Shown in pieces: positions 12,476-23,409 of a stretch of 64,000 nucleotides of DNA. Made by a program: the position numbers and the translations under genes. Numbering within the stretch: the stretch's first letter is position 1; each line of letters opens with the position of its first letter. Source of the stretch: Stictocephala bisonia (taxonomy: Eukaryota; Arthropoda; Insecta; Hemiptera; Membracidae); NCBI GenBank assembly GCA_035578905.1, contig JAQJVL010001195.1, forward strand, positions 62,001 through 126,000, read 5' to 3'. Under the pieces are notes generated by a model that searched no databases, was not told the DNA's origin, and was given only the letters and a program-made list of their open reading frames with translations.

Positions 12476-12848
12476 TGTATTTCAATACTATTATCGATTT
12501 TTTTCTGACAGCTTTAGCACCTGCAAATCGATTTCCTTTTATTGGTGTTTTTACCGTGTGAACAGTAAGAAATCGGCCTGCATGAGGTCAAGCTAATATG
12601 GAGGATGTTCTAACGTGGTGTTTGACTAGGTAGTTACCTACTAACACGAATCAATGTGCTGGGGTATCGTCATGCAGCTATATTATTTTAGGCTCATTTT
12701 TTAAGCCGTTTCCTCCTAATGGATCTCGTAAGCGCCTACGAACTTTTGTGGATAAATTTACCTTATATGCGATATCATCAATATTGAGTGCAGAGGATAG
12801 AACGGCCTAAAACACAAAAAAAAAAAAAAGAGCCTGTTGGGAAACTCT
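12476..12848. other. Spacer, nothing recognised
   Basis: Includes a poly-A tract at 12817-12830 that abuts the mariner fragment. Confidence 0.4.
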
Positions 12849-12999
12849 TCAGTTTGCATGGACAGTTTGCGGAACTCGCTCAATGTTGTCATCTGTGGTT
12901 GCAGTCGAAGGGTGTCCACTATGAGAGTCATCTTCAATGTTTATGCGACCTTCACGAAAACGTTTGTGCCTTTCGTAAAATTGGCTTTTCTTCATTGCC
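12849..12999 (-). pseudogene. mariner-family transposase fragment
   Basis: Read leftward from about 12997, the frame gives MKKSQFYERHKRFREGR, then INIEDDSHSGHPSTATTDDN, then IERV before it decays to a stop at 12849-12851. The pattern HKRFxEGRxxIEDDxxSGxPST..TDxNIERV is the hallmark of the second helix-turn-helix and linker of mariner/SETMAR-type transposases. Only about 50 codons survive and no catalytic domain is present. It is an old truncated fragment with no terminal repeats seen. Confidence 0.85.
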
Positions 13000-14355
13000 T
13001 TAATGCCTTATGCTTGAATTGATATTTTAAGTGTCACAGAATATGACTTTTGAAGTAAAAAACCAAATTTAATGTTTTTTAGCTGTTCATTAAATAAATT
13101 TTCAACACGCAACAATTTAAACACGCAAATACACGAAAAATGCTCTCCACGGAGTAGTACTAACTGATAAACGACGAAATTCCCACCGGCAACCCCGCTG
13201 TGTGTCTCTGGACATCGATTCCGCGAACTTTTTGACTTTTACTCGTATTAGAGCGAGGCCCGACACAAATGTCTACAATACGTATGCCATGGAATTACAA
13301 AACTAGTAATTTTATAAATAATAATGTATTGGGAACACCCTTTAAAGAGTTTAATCGAGCGAGCATCAATATAATCCAATTTGAATTTTTGCCCATGGAT
13401 ATTGTTAGCATATTTATTAATGTTTTATTCCACTAGAAAAGCTATCGCAGTTTGGGGTTGGAGATATATTTGAACACATTATTATTATTATTATTATATT
13501 TATTCCATATCATATTCAACTTTAGGCTATTTATAAGGCAGTTCTTGTCCTCACAACGTTCTGGTACATCACAAGTGCAGCATATACCAAAATAGAATAG
13601 TAAGAAATTGTTCACTTGAAACTCAAATTTTTTACATCGACATTCTCTAAAATTAATTCTTTGAACTGAATTGTACTGTAATCAAACCTTGCAATAAATT
13701 AATTATAATAATAAAAATGGTAATAGCATTCTTCATATTTATTTGGGCACAGTAAAGACGCGTTTTCATTTGACCAACACGCTCCATTCATGTCGGGCCA
13801 TGATTGGACTTCTAAGGTATTACGTAATATGTGTTTATAAGGATATTAAGTATACATAACCGATTGATTAAATCACCGCTACTGTGAGGTATAAATAGGG
13901 GCCACGTCCTGTGCCTGTGGGTAGAGCCTAGCGGTACACGGAGTGGAGGGGCGAGCACCCGGACCCTAGCGGCAACACTGACCTGATAACCGAAATGTAG
14001 CCTGGGGTATCCGGCAGGGACGCGAAGGTGAAACTTGGACCTAGTGAGACAAGGTTCCAAGCAGTACAATCACCAAGTTTACAACTAGTGAACAAAATTA
14101 CCACAATTCTTCATTACGGTTTCATCTTATTATCAAGGCCGTCAGCTACAGATCAATATGTTATGTAATAAGGATAGTTAATAATTCAGCAAGTATTGCG
14201 ACTTCTATGTAAGACTGGGTGGACAACACATTCTCAGACGTATTAACAAAAGTACAAACAATACAAATAACAATTGTTTGTTCCCGCTGCTAGATGAGCC
14301 TCAGTCAATGAATAAAAGCTATGAATAAGACGGAATATTGCGCTGATTCACGAGT
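13000..14355. other. Intergenic DNA with a GC-rich patch
   Basis: AT-rich up to 13880, including an (att)n microsatellite at about 13479-13497. From about 13890 to 14070 composition shifts to GC-rich and minus-strand frame 13812-14069 (85 codons) stays open, but no motif is recognisable. The patch could be part of an unrecognised element. Confidence 0.4.
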
Positions 14356-15243
14356 CCTTGGCTGGTGACGGAACACTGTGGCGAGTATTTATTCAAGAGG
14401 AGTCCTCGGTTGGTGACGGAACACTGTGGTGAGTATTTATTCAAGAAGCCTCGACTGGTGACGGAAATCTGTGGTGAGTATTTATTCACGAGTCCTCGGC
14501 TGGTGACGGAACACTGTGGTGAGTGTTTATTCAAGAGGAGTCTTCGGCTGGTGACGGAACACTGTGGTGAGTATTTATTCAAGAAGCCTCGGCTGGTGAC
14601 GGACCACTATGGCGAGTATTTATTGAAGAGTCCTCGGCTGGTGACAGAACACTGTGGTGAGTATTTATTCAAGAAGCCTCGACTGGTGACGGAAAACTGT
14701 GGTGAGTATTTATTCACGAGTCCTCGGCTGGTGACTGAACACTGTGGTGAGTGTTTATTCAAGAGGAGTCTTCGGTTGGTGACGGAACACTGTGGTGAGT
14801 ATTTATTCAAGAAGCCTCGACTGGTGACGGAAATCTGTGGTGAGTATTTATTCACGAGTCCTCGGCTGGTGACGGAACACTGTGGTGAGTGTTTATTCAA
14901 GAGGAGTCTTCGGCTGGTGACGGAACACTGTGGTGAGTATTTATTCAAGAAGCCTCGGCTGGTGACGGACCACTATGGCGAGTATTTATTGAAGAGTCCT
15001 CGGCTGGTGACAGAACACTGTGGTGAGTATTTATTCAAGAAGCCTCGACTGGTGACGGAAACTGTGGTGAGTATTTATTCAAGAGTCCTCGGCTGGTGAA
15101 GGAACACTGTAGTGAGTATTTATTCACGAGTCCTCGGCTGGTGACGGAACACTGTGGTGAGTATTTATTCACGAGTCCTCGGCTGATGACGAAACACTGT
15201 GGTGAGTTTTTATTCACGAGTCCTCGGCTAGTGACAGAACTCT
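14356..15243. repeat. Tandem repeat, 45/48 bp units, about 19 copies, open frame across most of it
   Basis: Units contain ctcggctggtgacggaacac, tgtggtgagtatttattc and either aagaagc, acgagtc or aagaggagtc. Unit lengths are 45 or 48 bp, so a plus-strand frame (14365-15099, 244 codons) stays open as repeats of VTEHCGEYLF plus KKPRL, TSPRL or KRSLRL. A 1 bp deletion near 15060 ends it, and the array continues in another frame to 15305. A block of about 366 bp is repeated (units near 14412-14660 and 14778-15026), indicating higher-order duplication. I do not call it a gene: the minus strand is also open and there is no non-repetitive domain. Confidence 0.9.
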
Positions 15244-16929
15244 GTGCTGTCATATATAGCCGTGCTGTGTACCAACAGTGTCCACTCTCTGCGGGGCCCT
15301 ATTGACGGATCGTTAGTTAGGAACTTTTCGTCCATCAAAACTGTTCCACTACATGGGTCAGCTAGTATTGGGCGAGAAATTTGATCTGCCCAACTGGAAA
15401 GCAGTACGTAGAGGTAGGTTTCGAGATTTTAAGCAACCGTTCTGCCGTGGGAGATCCTTTGTATTGGGGAGGTGCGTGGCGTTCAAGATCTTTTTGAATT
15501 CGTTAAGTAGTGCCTCCTGACGTCTTCACTGTTTAATTTTTCACTACTGAAGATTGAAGTTGGTGTGGGGGAGGGATGTTGTTCGCGTTCACAGCGAATC
15601 TTTAAAGCTGTACGAATCCCCTGGGTAGTTAGTTGTAAACGAGCAACAGACCTGGTAGCTTGACTGTCACGAATTTGTGATCTCCCAGCTCAGGCAACCA
15701 CACAAAATAAAAAAGGCCCTTGTGAGTACCGAGCTAATTTCAAAACAATAGATTCTGTTTTAAATGTTCTGTCATGAGAACGGAATACTGTGGTTGGCAT
15801 GTTCACTGTTGAAGACAGAAGTCATTGAAAACTCAGTTTATTGACATTACATGAAACCTTGTGATAATGGAGACTATTTCCTAACACTATTGCCAACCCC
15901 ATTCCGGATTCAACTCAGATATTGGTAACTAAAGCCCTATTCGAGAATAAAACACCCAGTACACGCGTTTCAAAACACACGACAATTGAAGAAATTCTCA
16001 CCACCTTTTTCCGCCGCCACCATATGTTGTAGTCATTGCCAGGAAGGAAGCTGGCGAGCCGGGCCCAGTACTGTCCATATCCGACGGAAGCAGCCGGGCT
16101 GCCTGGCGGAAGCAGTGGTCCACCGGAAACCGCGACAGACGAGCCCGATCTCTTGCTGGCACGGGCCAAACCGGACTGTATCGTATAGCCTTTATTGACT
16201 ATTTCCACAGTGAGCTCGAGCCTGAAACAAGTTGAGGGGCAGAGGCATGGAGGAATCAAGGTATTTTTGACATCATGGAATACATTCCCTATCTCTCACA
16301 CACAATCTATAATATGTTTTTTTCGCCGATGTTGAAACACACTTCAAGATGATAGGTAAAATTATTATGCAATTTTCAATACCCTCCAATTAACAATCGC
16401 AACTCTTTCACATACACCACAGAGTTTGTCTATTCACTCATCGATCAACAATCTCAAAAACATTTGGAGTCAATATTGATCTACTTTTAAATTATACAGA
16501 AAATGTCATCAACTTATTTATGTAGGCACTGCTCAGTGCTCGTGTTTACTTCAACGGAATTACTTACTCCTCTCTCACCATAGTCCCATAAACGTTCACA
16601 ATAACACAGAACACAATTGTTTCCCCATGCATTACATTTAATTTTTATCACCAAACGTCACATTATTTACGCAATATATTTGCCAGTAACAACTGCAATA
16701 ATTGTTACGAATACGATGTAATGGATGGCTGATAGCGGTGTTCGTGTATGAGGGTAGGATGAACGTCAGTAACATCTTTCCCATGCATTCAAGCATTTGA
16801 AAAAGCAAAACAAACAAGATTCTAAACTTGCGGTTGGTAGACAAAGGGAAGAATGCAAACGTATCGCTATCTGATTCGACAAGGCAACACTAAATTTTGC
16901 TGACCCGCTAGGGAATCAGCAATTCCTCA
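15244..16929. other. Intergenic DNA with GC-rich patch
   Basis: A GC-rich stretch at about 16040-16260 keeps frames open on both strands (minus 15915-16259, 114 codons). No conserved motif is visible and I do not call a gene. Confidence 0.4.
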
Positions 16930-17290
16930 CACCTACACATACAGGTGTTGTACAGTGGTAGTCATTGGCCCACCCCCAACAAAAAAGTACAGGTTTCATA
17001 ACGCTGTCCTTTGAGCAAGAACAGACTATTGTCCGACCTCCGCCCACACAAGTACAGTTGTGTTAAGTACATGTACTAGGTTTTAGCATATACAGCCTAC
17101 ATTTGTACACTCACGGTGGTACCTACCCACTCATACTCGTACGTAAGTACAGTACTAACCCACCCGCCCTCCCATACATATACAGTGGTACACACCCACC
17201 CATGCATGTACGGCAGTTCTGACCCACTCGCCCCTCCATAAACGTTCGGTGTTACCCCTCACATTCATAGGCGTGTTCACCCACTAATAC
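16930..17290. repeat. Decayed 36 bp minisatellite, C-rich strand up
   Basis: Scattered pieces such as tacagtggtagtcattggcc, cacccgccctcccatacata, tacagtggtac and cccacccatgcatgtacgg match the 36 bp family loosely. It is an old, highly diverged array. Confidence 0.65.
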
Positions 17291-18557
17291 ATAAGGGAAC
17301 TAAACGAACAAGGACAATAAATTTACCTGGCGATTGCCTTATTTTCAACTTTTATACGAATTGCCATTTCATGAAATTATTCAACCGAAATATTAGTAGG
17401 CCATACTGTATCTGCTTTTTCATACAGATTTTTTTCCTTTGAGGTAAATGTTTGAACCACTGTACACAAAAGCCCATTGTTTTCTCTGTTCCAAGTAGTC
17501 TATGTGGACACTGATCAATGTAATTTACCCATCAGGAGCGCCAGCCGCTCTATGCCCGGGCACGTGAACCTTCCGCGATCCTTCAGCTGCCCGTTTTTAT
17601 GTGTACAGCTGCCTGCAGAGCCGACCTTGCCCACATATTGATTTTCGACTGGGCATTGTCTGCTCTCTCCTCGGCGCACGTCTCACAGTTGAAACGACCT
17701 GGACATGAAATTCCTGGAGAACTGGTTTGTTGACGTCTCCAGCCCGGCCAGCTTCACTCTTCCTGTCTTCCACGACTTCGCGTGGACAAGATTGGTTTTA
17801 GAAAATAACACAGATGTAGGCCTATTGTTGCTTACTAAAAAATTATTTCCCTCGCCAATATAACACTCATATATAACATTAACTATCATTAACATTAATT
17901 CCGGTTGCAGAAATAGAGAATAAAATTAGTTATAAGTGTGTCATAATCTCATGGGAGCTCTGGAAATGGAATGTCGGTGACATATGGCCTTTATGTGACA
18001 CAAAGCCTAAGTACGCTTATCTACTTATATAATAATATGCCACCATATGGCTTTTGAATACGCTATTCTCTGGCAAACTATGACGACAATACGTTATTTA
18101 AACAAATCCAGATATCATAACAGATTCAAAATAAAAACTAGTATAAAAATGTTGCACTCGAAGGAGTGCCGACATGAGTGAAAACTGCTCCAGACAATCC
18201 TTATATATTGAGTAAAAACTTAATTGAACAAATTTCAAATTCAATTAAAGTACCTATAAAAAGGTGATTTCTTTCTGTGAACTATGTAAACATATTATTT
18301 GTTGTTTGAAAATAAACAATCTTTATTGAGTAAATTTAAAGATTCATTATATGCATGTGTTTGCAGTATAATGCACTACTTTTAAATAAATGTTTTTATT
18401 GATTGTAAGCTTTAATTTACTTTTCGTACAAAAATATTTTATATATAGTCATACAAAGTCAGGGTTTTATATTCATATAATGTAGAGGAGACGAATCCTG
18501 TTTTGTTTTAGCTATGAAAATACGTTTAACTATAAAAATACACCGGAAATTATCAAT
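17291..18557. other. Intergenic DNA, nothing recognised
   Basis: GC-richer at about 17530-17780. The rest is AT-rich with no motif identified. Confidence 0.4.
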
Positions 18558-19045
18558 TAAATAAAATAACAAAATAATTAATAACTAAATAACGTAACAT
18601 ACTTGTAATTCAGATTGCACTATCATTTTCAGCTTGAAATTGCGGTATTAAATGAAGGATCACATGACCACATTTAATTTTTTAGTTGACTCATAGATCT
18701 TGGACCCCACGTGATCCCTAATAAAATTGCAACACTCTTAATTTTAGAATGCGTTAGTATTACTTTAATGGCATATTTAAAAAGCAAATTAAACTGTAAA
18801 AATAAGTTAGGGAGTAACTGACCAATTAAATGACAAAGAAGTTTTAATTAGGAAATACATAGGTGATGGCAAATTAAATGACAAAATAATTGATAACTAA
18901 AGAGTGAATAATTCTTTTTAAATTCAGATTGCACTATCGTTTTCAGCTTGCAATTAAATTATATCTAACATGATCACATTTCATTTAAAATTTTGAAATT
19001 GACTCCTAGATCTTGGACCTAAGGTGATCTATAACATTGAAACAC
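18558..19045. repeat. Two diverged direct copies of a ~180 bp sequence
   Basis: Blocks at about 18558-18735 and 18868-19045 share attgataactaaa / attaataactaaa, attcagattgcactat, ttttcagcttg, cacatttaatttt / cacatttcattt and tagatcttggacc. They differ by many substitutions and indels, so this is an old duplication about 310 bp apart. Function unknown. Confidence 0.75.
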
Positions 19046-19227
19046 TGTACAGTAAATGTAGTGTGTGTTAATATTAATTTAATGTTATATCCATAAAGGT
19101 AATATTTTATAAAGTGTTGAATCAAGTTTGGGAATAAATTACTTTAACTATATATTATTGTTCACTAACATTTTTGTCAATCGCCACTTATGTTCTGTTG
19201 TATACACTTGATGGAATAAAGTTGGTT

Positions 19228-19462
19228 TTAAAAAAGAACACATTTTTTTAAATTATTCCACAATTTTTATTCAAATAGCACTTTCGCCGGTTAAGGCATC
19301 ATCAGTTTTTCTAAACAGAAAAAACATATATTTAAAAAAATATTGTTTTAAACATATGTTTTTTTTCTATTTACAAAAACTGATGATGCCTTAACCGGCA
19401 AAAGTGCTATTTCAATAAAAATTGTGGAATAATTTTAAAAATGTGTTCTTTTTTTAAATCCC
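19228..19462. mobile_element. Foldback MITE with ~90 bp inverted repeats
   Basis: The left arm (gaacacatttttttaaatta, ttccacaatttttattcaaa, tagcactttcgccggttaag, gcatcatcagtttttc) is mirrored by the right arm (aaaaactgatgatgccttaa, ccggcaaaagtgctatttca, ataaaaattgtggaata, aaaatgtgttc). Arms are ~90% alike and separated by a ~60 bp AT-rich loop. The flanks gttttaaaaaa / tttttttaaatc make the exact ends and target duplication uncertain. Non-coding. Confidence 0.75.
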
Positions 19463-19924
19463 CAATTAATTAAACTGTTATTAATTGGCCGTAACTTTGT
19501 CCATTTGCTTAGTCTCAGCATAAACCACTGTCTAACCTATTTATGGAACAAAAAACTAATACTAATAAATTTTATAAATGCAATATTACTGTCCATTCAA
19601 ACACTGAAAATGCCCAACCAGAAACTAGCTACTTCGCGTGCTGAATTATAAGTATCAATGATAAATACTTAATTCATTTATCTAGTTGATCTTCTGCCTT
19701 TCAAATTTTCAACATCAATTAGGTTGTTTCGGATATTTACGATCCGCCGAGGTCCGAGCAGTTCGACCGGAAGCCAGTCGTCCTTGCCACGGCCTCCTTC
19801 ACTACGGCAAGCACTTGCGGCCATTGCACGTCCTTGCGCGTGTCCTGTTCCGTCTTACCAAACGACCGACCAGTTAGTGATTTGTCGTTGGCTTGATGTC
19901 TTCGTAAAATTAATTGTGACAGAA
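19463..19924. other. Spacer with GC-rich patch 19735-19880
   Basis: The patch keeps three short overlapping frames open (for example minus 19737-19940) with no motif I recognise. Confidence 0.4.
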
Positions 19925-19974
19925 TCGTGATGGGACACATCGGTGTTCCCTGGAGAAGGGATGGTGATTGACTA

Positions 19975-20135
19975 ATTAGTGGAGTATTCCATTTATTTGT
20001 TCAACAAGGACTGAGAAGGAATAGCCAACTGGTGGAGTATACCATTTATTTGTTCAACAAGGACTGAGAAGGAATAGCCAACTGGTGGAGTATACCATTT
20101 ATTTGTTCAGCAGGGAATGAGAAGGGTTTGTGATT
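19975..20135. repeat. Tandem repeat, 53 bp unit, three copies
   Basis: The unit ggagtataccatttatttgt, tcaacaaggactgagaagga, atagccaactggt occurs three times. A more diverged partial copy precedes it from about 19925. Confidence 0.85.
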
Positions 20136-21846
20136 AACAAATTGATGGAGTATTTCATATATTTTTTAAATTAATAAATTACAAGGCATACTTAGCCTAT
20201 TCCTACATATAATACTGTACATGTGATAATGTTATCTGAGATTAGAAACAAAACAGCAACGTAAAACATTGTTCCAGTTTAAAAGTATGCGATACTGCAC
20301 AGATGTGTGCAATTTTTAAGGCGAATATGAGTGTTGGGTGAATTTAATGGCCTTTGCGGATATCGACTTACACATTACGTCAAGAAATAAGGCACACTGA
20401 GGGGTTCAAGAACACGATCTAAACGTCCCTCTGGTCAGAACTTTTTATCCTTTTAGCTTTTATTCGGAATGCCATACAAAGAACTGAAATAATCATTTAG
20501 ACATTTTGTAAAACCGACAGAAACCATACAATTATAACTATGAAATCAATGTAAGCAAAAAGAATTAAAATTTCACTTTAATGTCACTAATACACTGTTT
20601 TTCAAATGTTTCAACTAATTTCTGAACACTGTAGTGCAACAATGCATAAAGGCTTTTAAATCAAACATAAATAGGACATTTTATTCAAGAACCAAAGTGT
20701 AGTTTGGGCATACAAATAAAATAAAACAAATTTACGACTACCATCATGTAGGGTATGGGCCTGTACGGATGACTCAGTATTGTAACAGTAACAAGTACAG
20801 AGGAACGATGTTAATACACAGAGGTTTGCTTCCTTCCCGTATTCAATAAAGAAAATACTGAAAGGAACGTAAAGCAGCTGCCTCTGAGTGAGGAGAGAAA
20901 ACAAAGACGCGTACGTTGCCAGGCGGAAATCCAGTTCCGCAGGAAACGGAAGTTAAAATAACACATTTCCCATCAAAAACAACCATAGAATACGTCAAGC
21001 GAACTCTCACACTCATAAGGAGCAAATAGAGCACGACAACGGTCGTGTGAAAACACGGTCGCGAAACTGAACTCATTAGGTAAGGAAGGAATGTATCCAT
21101 GGTTGACCTAACAAACACTGAATGTGAGCGGGTGTATGTGTCGAGTATTCACCGGCCAACCGGGACAGGGAGGGATTTGGAGTAAGTCAAACTAAAAGAA
21201 TTCGTGAAATATAATTTTTACTATGAGAGTCCGCATTTCCGAATAATTAATGTTATATAAAAACTAATTATTTCTAAAGGCTGTGGTTCCTAGTACCTTA
21301 TCCCATATCCTTAATAAATACATCAATTAGTTAGGAATAAAAATGTTCACTCTTTAATGGGAGCACAAACATTATGTATGAATGTCGTTTTATTTATGAA
21401 ATTCACCTATGAAAAAGGTTATCATAAGTTAAAACACGACAAGTACGAAGTGAGACACCGGGACTCGCGATACCGGGACTGTCCCGGCCAAACCGGGTCG
21501 TATGGCAAGCCTAGTTATGACTAATGTAGGTGTGCAAGCAAGCAGGTAACTTGTTAAAAATTAACAGAAATGAGCAAATCAGTCATAGTCTCTTTTTATC
21601 AAGTTGTCTCTATTTTCAATACGATTAATCTAAAAGGGCTCTATAAATAAAACTGTTGTCCTTTTATGAGATCTGTTATAAATAGATCTCATAAATTGTC
21701 CTTTTGGGATAAAACAATGTTTCGTAAAAAAGCTATACAACCATCAAAAATATCTGTTTATGCATTACTGCACAATGAAAATTGCGCATTTACAATACTT
21801 AATCAGACATAACAGGAATTGAAAAGCTATGCCACTTTATATTTGG
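20136..21846. other. Intergenic DNA, nothing recognised
   Basis: Frames at 20656-20904 and 20843-21118 (minus) have no conserved motifs. Confidence 0.4.
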
Positions 21847-22082
21847 TACCTGGTAGTGATGCGCGATTCCGAGATGTTTCTACAATCGGGATGATTCTCA
21901 CGCTTCTCGCATTAGTTACGAGATCTGTTCAACGAATATCAAATCCAAATAAACACCTAAAGCCGAACAATCATTTCGTAAGAACACCTCGATTGTGAAA
22001 AATAAAATCGAAACGTCTGGAGATGTTTTATTTATTGAAACAATCGCTAGAACATCTCGGAATCGCTCATCACTACCAGGTA
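21847..22082. mobile_element. 236 bp MITE with ~34 bp terminal inverted repeats
   Basis: The left end tacctggtagtgatgcgcga then ttccgagatgtttc is matched by the right end aacatctcggaatcgctcat then cactaccaggta. There is one mismatch in the first ~30 bp. The inner part also has weak symmetry (acaatcg / cgattg). The core tagtgatg resembles hAT termini, but no 8 bp target duplication is evident (atatttgg versus gacgacta), so the superfamily is unassigned. Confidence 0.75.
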
Positions 22083-22389
22083 GACGACTATCTTCGAGTG
22101 TTGCGATTATTAGTGACAGACTACTGTACTTTACTGTATCAAGGTATCAGCAACCATATTAAATTGATGTTAATTACAACCATAATACACCGTCATTTTG
22201 TATCGAATAATGTTTACTAATTTTGGCCATTTCAAAGCTTGTAAAAATAAGATGCAAACACAATATTATATTTCAGAATTGTTATTATAAGAAACTAAAG
22301 AAGTTATTATTTTTATTTTAAAATTACAGTATTATTGTAATGAAATTACTATATGTACAATATTACATACGTATTATATTTTCTATTGA
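22083..22389. other. AT-rich spacer
   Basis: Nothing recognised. Confidence 0.4.
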
Positions 22390-22499
22390 TAAGGCTACGG
22401 CCACACTTGGCGACCTGGTCGACGCGACTATTTTTATTCGCGACCTGGTCGCGGGAGGTGCCACACTTGAACGACCAACGACAAAATTCAGTTGTCAGG

Positions 22500-22797
22500 A
22501 TGGCTCCAATGAGTGAGGAGGACCTGTTGATAGTTATTGCCGTGCGATCGTATCTGAAAAAGAAGTGGACACGCAGATTTGGAATTCACCCCTGAATGCA
22601 GTTCGTTTGAAACATGGTCAGTTTCACACCATAATGACATTGCTTAGGAATGATGGAGATAAATTTTTTTCGTATTTTCGAATGAGCATAAAAACGTTCG
22701 ACGAGATTCTGACGTACATTAAAGACGACATCGTGAAAAAGGACACGAGGTTTCTGATTCCCATTGCACCAGACGAACGTCTTGCTGTCACCTTAAG
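22500..22797 (+). pseudogene. Harbinger transposase (HARBI1-like), exon 1 with one frameshift
   Basis: It starts at ATG 22500 (MAPMSEEDLLIVIAVRSYLK). After KKKWTRRFGIHP the frame must shift by one base near 22591 to continue LNAVRLKHGQFHTIMTLLRN, then FFSYFRMSIKTFDEIL, and end IAPDERLAVTLR. The pattern (basic-aromatic)xHPLN..R..HGQFH, KFFSYFRMS..TFDEL and ERLAVTLR is diagnostic of the N-terminal region of PIF/Harbinger nucleases. The exon ends at a consensus donor (aag|gtaagt, 22798), at the conserved intron position after ERLAVTLR in many insect copies. The DDE catalytic exons are absent. The lost base and missing exons make it non-functional. Confidence 0.88.
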
Positions 22798-22929
22798 GTA
22801 AGTCTGTAACATTATTCAGTGAATATGATTTGTATACTATCTTCCATGGATTAATCACTATATAAGTCAAATACAAATGAACCTATAAATAGACAAATAT
22901 AGCCGTATAGTCATCAAATTTAATCTTAC

Positions 22930-23326
22930 CTTGTTTATTTTTTTCCTCATTGGATAGTTGATCCCAGTTCTCGATAACTACCGCAGCCACTTCTACCCAT
23001 AACTTAGATTTAACATCCCTGTTGCTGTATTCCTTTAGGGCTACATCCCTTGGAGATCTACGCACGCTAATTTCATTTATAAATATATCTTTTTCAAACA
23101 GCATATTTTCCAACTGCGTAGGACCACTGTCGAAACAAAACTGGACAGTATTAACAGAGCAGAAACTGGGTGTGTGAAGGAGCGACATGTCGCCGAGTGT
23201 GGCCGGTACCGTATGATAACATGGGGAGCGTATCTGTCGCCGCGACCGGAAAACGCTCTCGGACGCGTTCGTTTTGCTGTCGCTGGCGGTCGCGGGTCGC
23301 AGGTCGCTTGGTGTGGCCATCTTCAT
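22930..23326 (-). pseudogene. MADF-domain accessory protein of the Harbinger element, first exon
   Basis: The minus frame opens with an ATG at 23326 inside subterminal repeat DNA. A likelier start is the ATG at 23104, giving MLFEKDIFINEISVRRSP, then RDVALKEYSNRDVKSKLW and VEVAAVV. The pattern FxxxI..RxxLWD...KEYxNRxxKxxxWxEIA is the N-terminal half of a MADF (Myb/SANT-like) DNA-binding domain. The usual Trp of LWD is replaced. The exon ends at caag|gtaaga (donor GT at 22929-22928) and the rest of the domain is missing. Harbinger elements characteristically carry such a second protein, which binds DNA and helps import the transposase. Convergent orientation with the transposase exon fits that layout. 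Confidence 0.75.
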
Positions 23327-23409
23327 TTAATTTAACGTTACACATACTTTTCTTTTGTCGCGACGACCAGGTCGCGGCGACCCGGTCGCCAAGTGTGGCC
23401 GTAGCCTAA

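Larger units (their letters stand above)
22393..23406. mobile_element. PIF/Harbinger transposon, internally deleted, with TAA target duplication
   Basis: The ends ggctacggccacacttgg and ccaagtgtggccgtagcc are perfect inverted repeats over at least 18 bp. They are flanked by the 3 bp duplication taa (22390-22392 and 23407-23409), the typical TWA target of PIF/Harbinger. Subterminal motifs (gcgacctggtcg, gtcgcgacgaccaggtcg, gtgtggcc) recur inside both ends and may be transposase-binding sites. Inside are the first exon of a Harbinger transposase (+) and the first exon of the MADF partner protein (-), pointing toward each other, with the later exons of both missing. At 1014 bp it is far shorter than an autonomous element of two intact genes, so it is an internal-deletion derivative. 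Confidence 0.9.

Noticed and set aside
13812..14069. GC-rich 85-codon minus-strand frame
   Set aside because: Composition alone keeps it open; no recognisable domain or gene structure.
15915..16259. 114-codon minus frame in a GC-rich patch, overlapped by a plus frame
   Set aside because: Both strands are open and no conserved motif is visible; left as unidentified GC-rich DNA.
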